Assembly: GCA_012103035.1 (NCBI GenBank)
Contig: JAAVLL010000004.1
Span: 1 to 64,000 of the forward strand
Source: Brucella oryzae
GTDB lineage: Bacteria; Pseudomonadota; Alphaproteobacteria; Rhizobiales; Rhizobiaceae
Reading direction: 5' to 3'
Length of the DNA: 64,000 nucleotides
The position numbers were made by a program, and so were the translations under genes. The notes below the pieces were generated by a model. That model saw only the letters and a program-made list of their open reading frames with translations. It did not search any database and was not told the DNA's origin. This document shows positions 19,649 through 31,410 of the stretch, piece after piece. Positions within the stretch are counted from its first letter, which is position 1, and each line of letters begins with the position of its first letter.

Positions 19649-19668
19649 GTATATACACGAGTATATAC
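19649..19668. promoter_or_regulatory. Probable VagC operator
   Basis: Two copies of the self-complementary octamer GTATATAC lie 12 bp apart (19649-19656, 19661-19668), 14 bp upstream of the antitoxin start. AbrB-fold antitoxins bind such paired palindromes to repress their operon. Confidence 0.6.
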
Positions 19669-20004
19669 ATCGTGACAGGATAAATTTCAAGCGGAGCGGG
19701 TCGCGAGCGCGCAATTGTATGTCGTTCAGCGATGTTGTAGCGGTTCATAGTGGGCACCAAACCAAGATGTGGGATGGCATCGTCGGCGGTGGGAGTGCAC
19801 AGTGGAGACGCCATTCTTCGTAATTATATATGCAAAATAATAACGGAGTTATCCGTGATGGGAGAATCCCGGGCGCATAAATGGCAACGAAGGCAAGGTT
19901 CTAGATAAAAAATATAAGAAAATCAATAATTTAGCAAAAATCGCATAATATGTATTATGGAACTAGAAGATTTCAGATGATGTCGATGATAAAGCCTCGA
20001 TTTA

Positions 20005-20292
20005 TTGAAACTCGAGCGCACAAACTGTCCAAAATTTCTGAGGACGACGTGCTATGTCACAGCAAACGATATCGTAAAGCTGGATAGTGAGTTCCTTAAT
20101 ACCGATTTTGACACCAGGATATCTCTTGTATGGATCACCTCTCTGCAGGTCGTCTTTCGCGAGATCAACGCGATGTCGACATCTGACAAATGGAAATCTG
20201 AAGCTCGGCCATTTCTTCTCGGACAAATGAAAGAAATCGAACCGACAGCAAGTGACATAACAATAAAATGTTTTCGTTTCGTCGAAGAATAG
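20005..20292 (+). CDS. Hypothetical protein
   Basis: A TTG-initiated frame of 95 residues includes ISLVWITSLQVVFREINAMS and ITIKCFRFVEE. The minus strand is also open here. It is AT-richer than neighbouring genes. The 335 bp upstream (19669-20004) carry no gene, only an AT-rich stretch. Unrecognised and uncertain. Confidence 0.3.
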   Translation: MKLERTNCPKFLRTTCYVTANDIVKLDSEFLNTDFDTRISLVWITSLQVVFREINAMSTSDKWKSEARPFLLGQMKEIEPTASDITIKCFRFVEE

Positions 20293-20353
20293 GCAAACCA
20301 GAATAGCACAATTGGTCTACCAAATTTACATACCGCATTGGGCCAATGGATTA

Positions 20354-20828
20354 TTAGCTACTGCAATTCCGACCCCCAGACGTTTTCAGCATAATACCGC
20401 GCAGATAATTGGTAATGCTGTCGATACATTGAGCATGGGTCATTTCAATGCAGTACTCAAAAATTAGATTTGTATTTACAATCAGCCTCTCAGGAGAGTT
20501 TAGTGAAAAATGAAACTCATCTATGATACATAAGATGACAGGGGCATTAAGGTACCAATCAGTCGGACCATCACTCGGCTGAGTTAATGTGGACTTGGGG
20601 TAATTATGGATTTCAAAACAGCAATTCGCCGACTGGTGTTTCGTGCTGCATTCGTAGCTGTCTGGGCGGTTGTAATCTTGATCGTATTTTGAACGGTCGA
20701 GGTTCTGGCGTGGGCGTGGGCGAGTTGCCAGCCGCAATGCTTGATTTGGCGGATTCTTCATAGCGATATTCCTGTTCAGTAAGTCGATTGGTGATTTCGT
20801 CGCTGCTTCTGCGAACAAAGCCAATCAA
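20354..20828 (-). CDS. Possible hypothetical protein
   Basis: The minus strand gives MIGFVRRSSDEITNRLTEQE from 20828, and in a second frame from about 20680 APVILCIIDEFHFSLNSPER and MTHAQCIDSITNYLRGIML. It may be one gene with an indel, but its start is only 15 bp from the divergent gene at 20844, which is tight. Unrecognised. Confidence 0.27.
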
Positions 20829-20843
20829 TCGTGAGGAAGTCGC

Positions 20844-21912
20844 ATGCTACCTCGTCTTTTGGCACTTTCCGCGGTTCTGACCGCAGGCATTTCATCTGCT
20901 CAAGCCATCGAGATCAGCACAATTCGGCACAACGCCTCGATGGTCTTTGTCGTCAGCGGTGAGATTGAGGCTGGTGATGCCGACAAGTTCGCCACCGTCT
21001 GGGAAAAAGAAACTTACGACGCATTCCGCTTCACGGTCGCTCTCGACAGCCCTGTTGGCAGCCTTGTCGAGGGCATGAAACTCGATGAATTCTTCAGGAA
21101 GCAGGTGTTGCGACCGTCGTTCAGAAATATTCGCCAAAGCCGCCCATGCAGAGCGACTGGGATTACTCCTCGTCGGCCGAGGCGCCACCAGGCGGCGAAT
21201 GTTATTCGGCGTGCGCTTTAGCATTCATGGGCGGCGTTGAACGCGAGGTGCCAAAACCTCCAAAATTGGCTTCCATCAATTCTCAATTGGTGACGACAGC
21301 GGCAGATCGAATGCCGAAGTGCAGGTGTCCACGCAATCGATATCCTCACTTGTTTCCATCTATCTCCGTAAGATGGAAGCCGATCCTCGCCTGTTCGAGC
21401 TGCTATCGATAACGCCGCCAGACAAAATGTTTATTCCGAAGTCTGGAGAGCTTGGTGAGCTGGGCATCGTCCCTCGCCCGACTTCAAGGATTTCGAGCTG
21501 AAGCCCAGAAATGGTGAGATCGTTGCTTCCGCAGTGAATCCGAGAAATACCAGAGGTCTGGAACGCGTGTATGAGGTGGAAATCTTCTGCTGGGATCAGA
21601 AGCCGATGATCAATCTATATGCCAAAGAACAGGTTGGCGGGCTCACTAAGGATTGGATCGCGCAGGCCGAAGGAACTTGGAGCCTGTCCTTATCGAGCGG
21701 GATTTCACATTCCAAATGGACAGTCTACGTCTTTATCCCAACCAACGAATTCTGGCGACATTGATCCTCGATAAGAAATTCGGACGTGAAATCACGAAGG
21801 AAGTTTCGGTTTCAATGTATCCAGCACGACGGCGAGCGGTTTGCTCATGGGAGCGAATGTATACCCCACAGGGTGATGAAGCTATTGCTGCAAGCCTGAA
21901 GGGGTGCCTGTA
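20844..21912 (+). pseudogene. ClpP-like periplasmic protein (COG3904 type), frameshifted
   Basis: ATG 20844 has GAGGA 6 bases upstream and a clean signal peptide (MLPRLLALSAVLTAGISSAQA). The mature part follows the COG3904 plan: an EIEAGDADKFATVWE strand-helix, VALDSPVGSLVEGMKL (the GG-S-type turn of crotonase/ClpP folds), GGECYSACALAFMGG with the Ser-x-Cys nucleophile region, SISSLVSIYLRKMEADPRLF and TPPDKMFIPKSGELGELGI. A C-terminal beta domain ends SLKGCL. Frame changes fall near 21105, 21250, 21300, 21480 and 21690. Such proteins are predicted periplasmic serine-hydrolase-like folds of unknown role. It is followed 7 bp later by an HNH gene. Confidence 0.65.
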
Positions 21913-21919
21913 GAATTAA

Positions 21920-22725
21920 ATGAAGTTCGAGAGCAAGCAGGCCTACGTCGCTAGTTTTAAAGTCAGGATCGCCACTGTGAGTGGACGGTCGACGGCTGCA
22001 CGTGAAATAGAAGAAGACATTCAGAAATTTATAGCGCTCATTCCAAAGGTCGATGCATCGATAGCCAAGCGTAATGACAGCTTCGCGGCTGATCTCCGAG
22101 AAGAAAAGGCTTTGGATGATCGAAAGAGCTATGTACTTTCTTCGCTATTCGGAATCCTTAGGCCTTCGGTCGTCAAGCGTGTGAAAATTATTGATGCCGA
22201 ACTTGACGTCCTTGCCGCCCGACGATCCCGATTGTTAGGGAACGAACTTAAGCTCGATGAGTGCCGAGCGTTATTAAACGACCTGCTTGATGCGACGAAG
22301 ACTGTTATCGAACAAATTCGGCACCAGCAGCAATTGCATGAATGGAATCTGGATTCTCAGAAAAAGAAACGAGTTGCAGAAAGGCAGGCTCGCGAAAACA
22401 GTTGGCTCCATACGCGAAACGGATAGAACTCGGAACAGCCGCAATGGGGAAAACCCGTGCAGTGGCATCCATTCGCAAGCGCAAACTAAAAAAGAGTGCT
22501 GAATGTCCGTATTGCGGGAAATCTTTCGGCACTGATGCAGGTGTCGCTGATCACATTCATCCAGTCGATCGCGGAGGCTTATCAGTCGATGAAAACATGG
22601 TCTACATCTGCACTCCGTGTAATCAGAGAAAGAGTGATCGTACGCTCAATGAATACATTTACAAGTATCGTTTGGATATGATCGCAATTCATAGGCGCTT
22701 GAGTAAGCTGGGTAAGAGATTCTAG
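21920..22725 (+). pseudogene. Coiled-coil HNH endonuclease, frameshifted
   Basis: ATG 21920 opens a charged helical region (EIEEDIQKFIALIPKVDASI, then ELDVLAARRSRLLGNELKLD) of about 165 residues. One frame change near 22420 joins it to a basic linker and a C-terminal HNH nuclease: CPYCGKSF, VADHIHPVDRGGLS, NMVYICTPCNQRKSDRTL. The DHI..P and two CxxC pairs give the zinc-stabilised HNH motif. Size about 265 residues. The long coiled coil before an HNH domain suggests a sensing or oligomerising part. Its TAG stop lies exactly at the IS630 insertion site. Confidence 0.75.
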
Positions 22726-23821
22726 TGGTTTGACTCCAACGTTTGGAACCCACGGTTTCGAGCTGCGATGATGTCGTCCGGGTTTGCTTTCCAGACGAAA
22801 GGTTTTGGATTGTCTGCGTTGTACTCCTGGATGAAGCGGTTGATAGCAGCCTGGAGGTCGACGACGGAGTGGAAGACACCGTGCTTGAGACGCCGCCGGG
22901 TCAGCTTGGCGAAGAAGCCTTCAACGGCATTGAGCCATGAGGACGAGGTAGGTGTGAAGTGGAAAGTCCAGCGCGGGTGTCGGGCGAGCCATTCCTGACC
23001 TTGTCCTTCTTATGCGCAGCGTAATTGTCGAGGATCACATGGATCGCCTTGTTTCTGGGTACTTCGCGCTCGATCCGATTGAGGAAGCGGATAAACTCCT
23101 GATGACGATGACGCTGCATGTTCTGCCCGATGACGGTTCCGTCGAGCACGTTGAGCGCGGCAAACAGCGTGGTCGTGCCATGGCGCTTGTAGTCGTGGGT
23201 CAGGGTTCCGGCGCGGCCTTTCTTCATCGGTAGACTTGGCTGGGTGCGGTCGAGCGCCTGTATCTGCGATTTCTCATCGACCGACAGGATCACCGCATGG
23301 GCAGGCGGATCGACATAGAGCCCGACGATCTCGGTGAGCTTTTCGGCGAAAGCCGGATCGTTCGACAGCTTGAAGCTGCCAGCGATGCGGCGCAAGGCCA
23401 TGCGCCTTCCAGATCGACTGCACCGTCGATACGGCAAGTCCGACTGCCTTGGCCATAGCACGCGCGGTCCAGTGGGTCGCCTCATGCGGCGGCGGCTCCT
23501 GCGTCAGTCGGACAATTTCCGCTACGCGTTTCGGGGAACCGGGGCCTTTCCGGCCGGTCGGGATTTGTCCCGAAGAAGGCCATCGACACCCTCGTGCATG
23601 AAGCGCTCCTGCCAGCGCCATATGCAGGTCTTCGACTTGCCCGTCGCCGCCATGATTGCAGATGTGCCCAAACCGTCATCGCTCAGCAAAACAATGCGGG
23701 CACGCCAGACATGCTTCTGCGGGCTCAAGGGAGCCGATACAACGTCGCCCAGCCGCTGACGGTCCACGCCACAAACAGTGAAATTAATGCCATCGCGCAT
23801 CTCTAAAGACTCGCACATCAC
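22722..23821 (-). pseudogene. IS630-family transposase, frameshifted
   Basis: The N-terminus from 23821 has the HTH block SDDGLGTSAIMAATGKSKT and WRWQERFMHEGVDGLLRD, then [20 protein letters not shown]. The DDE catalytic domain shows [19 protein letters not shown], then [11 protein letters not shown], and the ending DIIAARNRGFQTLESNH with a TAG that overlaps the IS end. Frame changes near 23520, 23410 and 22985 split it. About 365 residues in full, the normal IS630 size. Activity as printed is doubtful. Confidence 0.85.
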
Positions 23822-23870
23822 AAGGCCCGTGGGAATCCCAGATCGGACTCTTTCGTTCCGGTCAAACCAC
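22725..23870. mobile_element. IS630-family insertion sequence
   Basis: Ends are GTGGTTTGAC (22725-22734) and GTCAAACCAC (23861-23870), perfect 10-bp inverted repeats flanked by TA on both sides (22723-22724 and 23871-23872), the IS630 target duplication. Length 1146 bp, one transposase on the minus strand. Removing the element rejoins TTC-TAG, so the HNH gene stop existed before insertion. Confidence 0.88.
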
Positions 23871-24023
23871 TAGCAACATCCAGTCGTGAAATGTTATTGA
23901 TAACGTTGACATTTATATTCTTTATCACTTGTTAGTTTTGGAGCAGATGATACAACGTTTCCGGGCATTGTATTCGGGGCGGCTAACTCAAAGAGCGCAT
24001 AATAACTAGTTGGGGAACTGGGG

Positions 24024-27000
24024 ATGGGGCAAATTAATTTCACAGATGAATCCGGGCAGGCATTCTCAGTCGGAATTCTGCGACGGCTCTCCAATCATTT
24101 GGCAAGGCACACTGCCCTGTTGCCAGTAGCTTTATCCTCGGTATTTATCGCTGGAACTACTTTCTACTTCCGCTCAAGTTGTTAACGATACTCAGTATTG
24201 GACGGGTAGCCCCAACTGGAACAATTTTGACGCCACCTGGATTGGGAACGTTGATGGTTTGTTAGGTGCATGGGAAAGAAAGAAGGCTGTTTTTTCGGAA
24301 TTATATGGCGGTAGCAATCGGTCGGTCTCCTGACAACGGCCATAAGCGCAAACGAACTATCGTTCCTGGATAATGGGTTTCGCATTGACGGGCCAGCGAC
24401 CCTTCAGCTTAATGCTCCGGCCGCTACCAACTCCAAAATCAATGTTGAAACTGGCACAGCAATAATTGCCGCAAGTGTCACATCAACGGTCGCGTTAGAC
24501 AAAACGGGCGCTGGAACGCTTGCTCTTGAGGGAAACAACTCCATCCCACAAGTTAATCTTTATGGGGAACTGTAGCTCTTAATAGCCTGCAGTCTCTGAA
24601 CTCATTGGGTTATGTCAATTTCAACGGCGGTAACCTTAAAGTCGGTGACGGTACCTTCTCGGGAAGCGCAACCTCATTGGGATATTTTGCGTCAACTCTT
24701 GCGAGTGTCGATGTCGCGTCTGGTGTCGATTACACAATTGATGCAGTCAATTCGACCGGAAGCTTTGTCAAAGACGGAGCTGGAACGCTCAACCTCAAAA
24801 GGGAATCGCAAATTTTGTGGTCTTCAATCAAATCACCGTTCATGACGGAACGCTCAAAACTTCAAGTGATCTTCTAGGTTATGATCGCGTTGATGTTGCT
24901 GGAAAGCTGATTATCGAAGATGCGAATGACGCCACCTCTGTTCACCGCATTTCCAAGACACTCAATGACAGAACCGGACAATATGGAACTGTAACAAAGA
25001 GTGGAAACTCACGTCTTACATATAGAGGACTCTCAAACAATGATTGACAGTACAAGAAGGGACGTTGATCACAGGCGTTAATAATATTTTCGGCAGTATC
25101 GAAAATAACGCCAATCTGATTTTGAATGACACCGCTGGATTTACCCATTTTGGACTCATCAACGGAACTGGTGATGTCACTTTCGATGCTGGCTTAGGCA
25201 TGCACCTATATGGAATTACAGATTCACTGGTGAAGCCAGTGTATCGAACGGAGCTGTCACGCTCGGCTCCTATGCGGATCTTCCACTACCCGTGGTTTGA
25301 CGATGGGCAATGGGACGAATCTGAATGTCAGCATCGCAACACTCAGCAATCTCACACTGAAAACGGATCTTCCCTGACCTCAACTACATCAAATTCGGTG
25401 CTAAAGATCAACGGCGACATGACTGCCGAAGCGGGCAGCACATTAAACTTTGCTGTTGGCTCGCCAAGCAGCAATTCGCGTATCCGTGTTTTCGGCAATC
25501 TGAATATCGATAACGTTGGCCTGAACATCACCCAAAGCCCAAATCCTGCCGCTGGCACTTTCGGCGTCGGTTACTATCGCCTTATTGATTATTATGGCTC
25601 GTACAGCGGAAATGGCTTCTCGTCGTTGACAGTTCCTCTCGTACCGTCAATGTTCACCCAGCTTGTATACCGTCCAAACACCGTCGATCTTCTGGTTACC
25701 AGAGATGGCGACAACAGCCTTCAGCATTGGATTGGCGGAGACGGAACTTGGGATTCTTCGACACCTGCCTGGATTAACGATGGCGGCTCGACGCCTGACT
25801 TGTGGGGCAGCAAGATCGCGATTTTCGGACACGCCGTCGACAATTGGTGGCGTAATCAACGTAGACGGCAATCAGTCCTTTACTGGTCTCCACCCGTCGA
25901 CAACGGCTACACACTCGTTGGAACGGGATCACTCTTACTTGAACCAGGCGGCTCCGAAATCCGCGTGCTCGCCGATAGCGCAACCATCAACACCGAAATC
26001 AGTGGGTCCGGCTCTCTGTTGAAGACTGAAGCAGGAACGCTCGTTCTCAACGGCAATAACTCCTACACAGGTGGCACAACCATCTATGCAGGCGACGTCC
26101 AGATCAACTCGGACGCAAATCTTGGCACCGCTTCTGGTGGCATTAACCTGAAGGGTGGAACCCTGACTGTCGCAAACCGCATTGCGACCAGTCGTCAGAT
26201 CGATATCGATCAGAGCGGCACGCTCAATGTCACCGATGGCAACATGCTGATGGCTAATGGCGTTGTTTCAGGCAGCGGTGTTTTCGTCAAAGAGGGCAGC
26301 GGAACGCTCGTTCTCTCGGGAGCCAACACCTTCAGTGGCGATATCGGCATCAAAAGGGTTCACTCGAAGTCGATAACGATGCAGCCTTGGGCGACGCAGC
26401 AAACGACATCACTTTCCTTGGCGGTGTGCTGACCACGACCGGATCATTCGCGACCTCTCGTGACTTCAATCTGAACGCCAACGGTGAGTTCAATGTCGCA
26501 GGGTCAACTCAGCTCGCTGTCAATGGCAACGTCGTCGGTTCTAACGTTCTCGTAAAGGATGGAACTGGCGTTCTCGTACTTAACGGACCAATTCCTTCAA
26601 CGGTCTGGACGTCCTCAATGGCTCCGTTATGGGTAACTCGGCATCAATTAGCGGCGATATTCGCAATACAGGCACTGTGACCTTCAACGTTGCTGGCAAC
26701 GAAAAATATAACGGCAACATTCAGGGCGTGAACGCATCAAACGGTACCATGGTCAAGGATGGTGCTGGCACCCTCACTCTGGGCGGCATTTCCATGCTCG
26801 ACTGGACGATCAATCAGGGCCAGCTCATCGTTGATGCCAACAAGTACGGTGGCGACGTCAATGTCGGTACCCAAGGCACAGCGGTCTTCAATCAGGCCGA
26901 AAACGGAACCCTTGCTGGTACGCTCTCAGGCACCGGAACAGTCGTGAAAGATGGTGCGGGCACATTGTTTATCACGGGCGACAACTCGTCATTTGACGGT

Positions 27001-28010
27001 CTCGTGAGGATAGCCAGTGGTAGGATCAATACAGGTGCCGCAGACACCAAAGGCTCGCTTGGTGGCAGTTTGATCGTGGAATCCGGGGCAGCCTCGGGGT
27101 GGGTATAATCGGCAGCGGTTCGAGCTCGATGATTACGGTTGCAGCCGGCGGCATGCTTGCCCCTGGCAACTCTATCGGAACGCTCACCATCAACGGCAAT
27201 CTCGTTCTTGAAAGCGGTTCTATCTACAATGTAGAGACCGACCCGCTCAGCACCGACAGCGACCGCGTCAAGGTGAGTGGTGACGCAACGATCAATGGCG
27301 GCACCGTTGCTCATATCGGCTTCGCAGGCGATTACGCACTGAATACCAAGTACACGATCCTGCAGGCTGACGGAGAACTGTCCGGTTCGTTCGGAAACGT
27401 TACCTCAGAGTTCGCGTTCCTCAACCCAACCCTGCTCTATGACTACAGCGCAGGTTCAGTGCAGCTGGAACTGCCTCGCAACGATGTCCAGTTCATTTCC
27501 AAGGGCACCACACCGAACCATCTCGCGGTCGCGAACGCTCTCGACAGTATGGGAACCAATTCCAAGGTCTACAACGCCTTCGTCAAGCTTCCTGACGACA
27601 AGACGGTAATTGGCAATGCACTCGATAGCCTGTCAGGGGAAATCTACGGCTCAACGACTTCCGCTCTGATTGAGGAAAGTCATTACGTCCGTGACATCGT
27701 CAACAACCGCATGCGATTTGCACTCGGCGGCATTGTCATGAGCGATGCCATGTCGAGCCAACAGATCGACCAAACGTGGAACGCATGGGCGCAGGCCTAT
27801 GGCGGCTGGAACAAGATCGGCGGCAACAGCAACTATGCAGACGTGAAGCATTCGACTGGTGGCTTCATGGTCGGCGTGGACACCATCGTCGAGAATGGCT
27901 GGCTTGTCGGAGCGTTTGCAGGATATAGCAATTCGACGATCAAAGCCGACGCAAGAGCATCATCTGCCTCCGTAGACAGTTTCCATATCGGCGCATATGT
28001 CAACGGCGGA
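24024..28010 (+). pseudogene. Autotransporter adhesin, frameshifted and cut by IS21
   Basis: ATG 24024 follows GGAACTGGGG and starts a long signal sequence (QAFSVGILRRL, LLPVALSSVFIAGTT). The passenger carries repeated autotransporter beta-strand units: FVKDGAGTLNLK, LLKTEAGTLVLNGNNSYTGG, FVKEGSGTLVLSGANTFSGD, MVKDGAGTLTLGG, VVKDGAGTLFITGDNSS. It continues to a pertactin-like stretch (MLAPGNSIGTLTINGNL) and a C-terminal beta-barrel (WNAWAQAYGGWNKIGGNSNY, TIVENGWLVGAFAGYSNS). The barrel stops after SFHIGAYVNGG where IS21 begins, and no continuation is found beyond the IS. At least eight frame changes occur in the passenger. It resembles Brucella/Ochrobactrum type V secreted adhesins. The product cannot be surface displayed as printed. 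Confidence 0.85.
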
Positions 28011-28125
28011 GTAAAACCGGCCACGGGGCGGAGCAAAAGTCGGCCACCTTGGCGCGCGCCTGAGACCGCCGGGAGGGCGTAGCCCGAGCGGGGTCTCGAG
28101 CGCGCGGCGATTTTCAGAGAAGGCT

Positions 28126-28883
28126 TCAGCCGGCCTTTCGGGCGCGGCTTTGGGCGAGACGGTAGCTGTCGCCGTTCATCTCGAGGATGTTGACGTGGTG
28201 GGTGATGCGATCGAGCAGGGCGCCGGTCAGACGCTCGGATCCCAGGGTTTCGGTCCATTCGTCGAAAGGCAGATTGCTGGTGATCAGGGTGGCACCGCGC
28301 TCATAGCGTTGCGAGATCAGCTCGAACAGCAACTCCGCGCCGGTCTTTGATAGCGGGACGAAGCCCAGCTCGTCGATGATCAGTAGCTTGTAGGCCGCCA
28401 TTTGCTTCTGGAAGCGGAGAAGACGCCGCTCATCACGCGCCTCCATCATCTCACTGACCAGGGCGGCGGCCGTGGTGAAGCCGACGGACAAGCCCTTCTG
28501 GCAGGCGGCCAGGCCGAGGCCGAGAGCCACATGCGTCTTGCCCGTGCCGCTGGGACCGAGAGCGATGACGTTCTCGCGCCGATCGATCCATTCGCAGCGC
28601 GCCAGTTCCAGCACCTGCATCTTGTTGAGCTTGGGGATGGCGGCGAAGTTGAAACTGTCGAGGCTTTTGACGACAGGGAATTTGGCCGCCTTGATCCGGC
28701 GTTCGACCTTGCGGCGATCCCGCTCGATCGTTTCCCGTTCGGCAAGCCGGAACAGGTAGCCGACGTGATCGACGCCCTCGGTTGCGCATAGCCGGGCCAG
28801 CTTCTGGTGCTCGCGCTGGAAGGTCGGCAGCTTCAGGGCCTTGAGATAGTGCGCGAGCAGGATCTCGGTGCTTCAGTGCTCAT
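28126..28883 (-). pseudogene. istB: IS21 helper ATPase IstB
   Basis: From ATG 28883, with a frame change near 28865, the product reads ILLAHYLKALKLPTFQREHQ, FAAIPKLNKMQVLELA, then the AAA+ motifs GPSGTGKTHVALGLG (Walker A) and LLIIDELGFVPLS (Walker B), YERGATLITSNLPFDEW (sensor 1) and the C-terminal LLDRITHHVNILEMNGDSYR. About 250 residues, the IstB norm. IstB binds DNA and ATP and helps IstA target transposition. Confidence 0.9.
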
Positions 28884-30372
28884 GCCGCTTCTCCCGCATC
28901 AGGCGACAGGAGGCGCATATACGCCTTTGCCGAGGTCTTCTCGACCGTCGCCCGTGGCAGGTAAGGATAGATCGCCAAATCCAACCGCGGTGGCCGGCGC
29001 TCGACCCGGCACAGGATCAGATGCTTCACCGCATCGAAACCGATCGCGCCGAGTTGAATGGCCTGCTTAACGGCCGCATGCAGATCGGCGAGTTCGAAGC
29101 TTTCCAGCAGGCGCAGAACCTGCACGTATTCCCGCCGCCCATGCTTGGCCATGCGACCTTCCATCAGGCGACGCAGTGTGGCGAACTCTCCGGGCAGGTC
29201 CCAGCCTTGGAGAGGTGCAGCCTGATCCAGAGAATTGATCTTCTGCTCGATCAGCGGCAGGTAGTGGATAGGGTCGAAGACGACGTCTTCCCGATCCCAG
29301 CATCGCGGATGGCGAGCAATGATCTCGCCACGGCAGCCGATCACCACCTCGTCGACATAGCCCCGCACCCAGACGTCCTGATGACCGTAGGCGACAGGCA
29401 CGGAATAGTCGTTGGTCTTGTAGCGTACCAGAGACTGGGCCGTTACGCTTGTGCTGGCCTGATCGCAGGCATCGAAGGGTGATGCCGGCAATGGACGCAT
29501 GGCCGCCAAATCCGCTGCAGGCGCTCGCCGATCGTCTCGCTCTCGCCGCGCAGCCTGTCGCGCTGGCGTTTGCGGCACTGCTCCTCCAGAAAGGCGTTGA
29601 ACGCATCCCATGTCGCAAACTGCGGGATCGGCACCATGAAGTTGCGCCGGGCGTAGCCCACAAGGCCCTCGACATTCCCTTTGTCATTGCCCTTTCCGGG
29701 ACGGCCATATCGATCGCGGATCAGGTAGTGGACAGGAAGCCGCTGAACAACGCCGCCCGCTTGCGGGTGCCGTCGGCAGGATCTTGGCAACAAGGCAGCG
29801 ATCGTTGTCATAGACGATCGATTGCGGCACGCCCCCGAAGAAGGCGAATGCATGGATGTGACCGTCCACCCAGGCCTCGGCCACCGCCGCCGGATAGGCC
29901 CGAACATAGCAGCCATCACTATGCGGAAGATCCAGCACGAAGAAGCGGGCCTTCTGCTCTATACCACCGATCACCACCATCGCCTCGCCGAAATCGGCCT
30001 GCGCGTGGCCCGGCGGATGGGCAAGTGGCACGAACACTTCCTGCCGGCGCTGATCCGCTCGCGCATGTAGTCCTTGATGATCGTGTAGCCGCCGGTGAAC
30101 CCGCACTCGTCGCGCAGGCGGTCAAATACCCGCCTGGCGGTATGGCGCTGCTTGCGCGGCACCTTCAGGTCCTCGTCGAGCCAATGCTCGATCGTCGAAA
30201 CAAACGCATCCAGCTTCGGGCGCCGGATCGGTGATCGCCGCTGGTAACCGGGTGGCGTCGAATACGACACCATCTTCGCCACGCTGTCGCGCGATATGTT
30301 GAAATGCTTCGCCGCCTGACGCTGCGTCATCCCTTCCGAAACAGCCAGACGAACCTTCAGATATAGTTCCAC
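28880..30372 (-). pseudogene. istA: IS21 transposase IstA, frameshifted
   Basis: From 30372: MELYLKVRLAVSEGMTQRQA with AKHFNISRDSVAKM (HTH), then GGYTIIKDYM, the DDE core QADFGEAMVVIGG (first Asp), FGGVPQSIVYDNDRCLV (second Asp), KGNVEGLVGYARRNF (Glu), and the C-terminal SVPVAYGHQDVWVRGYVDEV, ending at 28880 overlapping istB. Frame changes near 30060, 29760 and 29480. The full product would be about 500 residues. Confidence 0.9.
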
Positions 30373-30708
30373 GGTGTAGATCCCCTGTCCCTCCTGCGAT
30401 CATTGCAGAAGGAAGATAGGTGGCCGGATTTTACTCCGCCCGCAGCAGCATTATGCCGCCGCTACCGTGGCCGACTTTTGCACCGCCGCTCTCAAGCCAC
30501 ACCGCCTCTGCAATAATCTCAGGTGGAAAGCGATGGCGATGATAAAGCGGGGAGCGATTGTCGTGCATGCCCTCCTATTCACTGCTGAGACTTACAGCAA
30601 AGTTAAGGTTACGATGCCGGAAAACCGACGGTCGGCTCGAACGTCGTTCGGCTGGATTTACGGATACGAAAGGGACAACCTGTTGAACCTGCAAAGGGAA
30701 AACCCACT

Positions 30709-30972
30709 ATGCAATTTGAATTCGCGCACACGCACGCCTATCCCGGATGCAAAGTCCGGCTGACTGACGAGAATGCTGATACGGAGGCGGTCGTAATGTT
30801 CAGCGATGGCGTTATCACGCAGGGAAGATATGAACGCCAGACAGATTTTATCCTTCTGGCCATATCTTCTTACGAAACAGCAAGAGGCACAAAAATAACT
30901 GAGAAAGTCTGGATCTTACGACCTGATGTCAAACAGGGGCATTGGAAAGTCTCTGCCAGGGTACCGTCATAA
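30709..30972 (+). CDS. Small hypothetical protein
   Basis: Intact 87-residue frame from ATG 30709, AGGG nine bases upstream, beginning MQFEFAHTHAYPGCKVRLTD, then EAVVMFSDGVITQGRYERQ and a C-terminal strand WKVSARVPS. Probably an all-beta single domain. Unrecognised. It lies just after the IS21 element; the 220 bp between them hold no gene. Confidence 0.5.
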   Translation: MQFEFAHTHAYPGCKVRLTDENADTEAVVMFSDGVITQGRYERQTDFILLAISSYETARGTKITEKVWILRPDVKQGHWKVSARVPS

Positions 30973-31410
30973 TGTCAGACTGATGAGCGATATTCGCCGT
31001 TTTCTATCGCATGCTAGAAAGAATATCACACCAATACATTTGATATGGGGCACTTTTCGTGGATGAAAACAACAATTATAGTGAAACCCTCAACCGATCG
31101 ATGAGCCCCTGATTACCAGTCTAGAACTGACTTAATCTCTGATCGAAATAACCAGTTCCCAACTTGGATTATGCTTTGGTTTGAAAAAGCGAAGTGATTT
31201 ATGCAGCCAACCTATCCGATAGCTTCAACGTCTATTATGCGGGAATAGGCTTAACACATTCGACGATCGTCATCCGCAAAGCATTCGAGGGCTATAACTG
31301 TTTTGCGGTACGGGTCAGTTGGCGCGCAGACACACCTACACGTAAAGTGGACACAAGCATGATCACGCGCTATACTACTACTAGGTAATACCAAGTGATA
31401 AGGAGCTGTT
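30973..31410. other. Intergenic region upstream of parDE
   Basis: No supported gene. The last 60 bp carry a CTACTACTAGGTAATAC box and GGAG nine bases before parD, likely the parDE promoter/operator region. Confidence 0.3.

Larger units (their letters stand above)
28005..30488. mobile_element. IS21-family insertion sequence
   Basis: Each end has two copies of a repeat of the type GGCGGAG(C/T)AAAA...CGGCCAC: left at 28005-28025 and 28028-28047, right (inverted) at about 30420-30440 and 30466-30487. It encodes istA and istB on the minus strand with an ATGA overlap. Multiple terminal repeats and the istAB pair are IS21 hallmarks. The exact ends and target duplication cannot be fixed by eye. It disrupts the autotransporter barrel. 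Confidence 0.85.

Noticed and set aside
29449..30234. 261-residue plus-strand ORF
   Set aside because: Antisense to istA; Pro/Arg-rich composition typical of a shadow frame.
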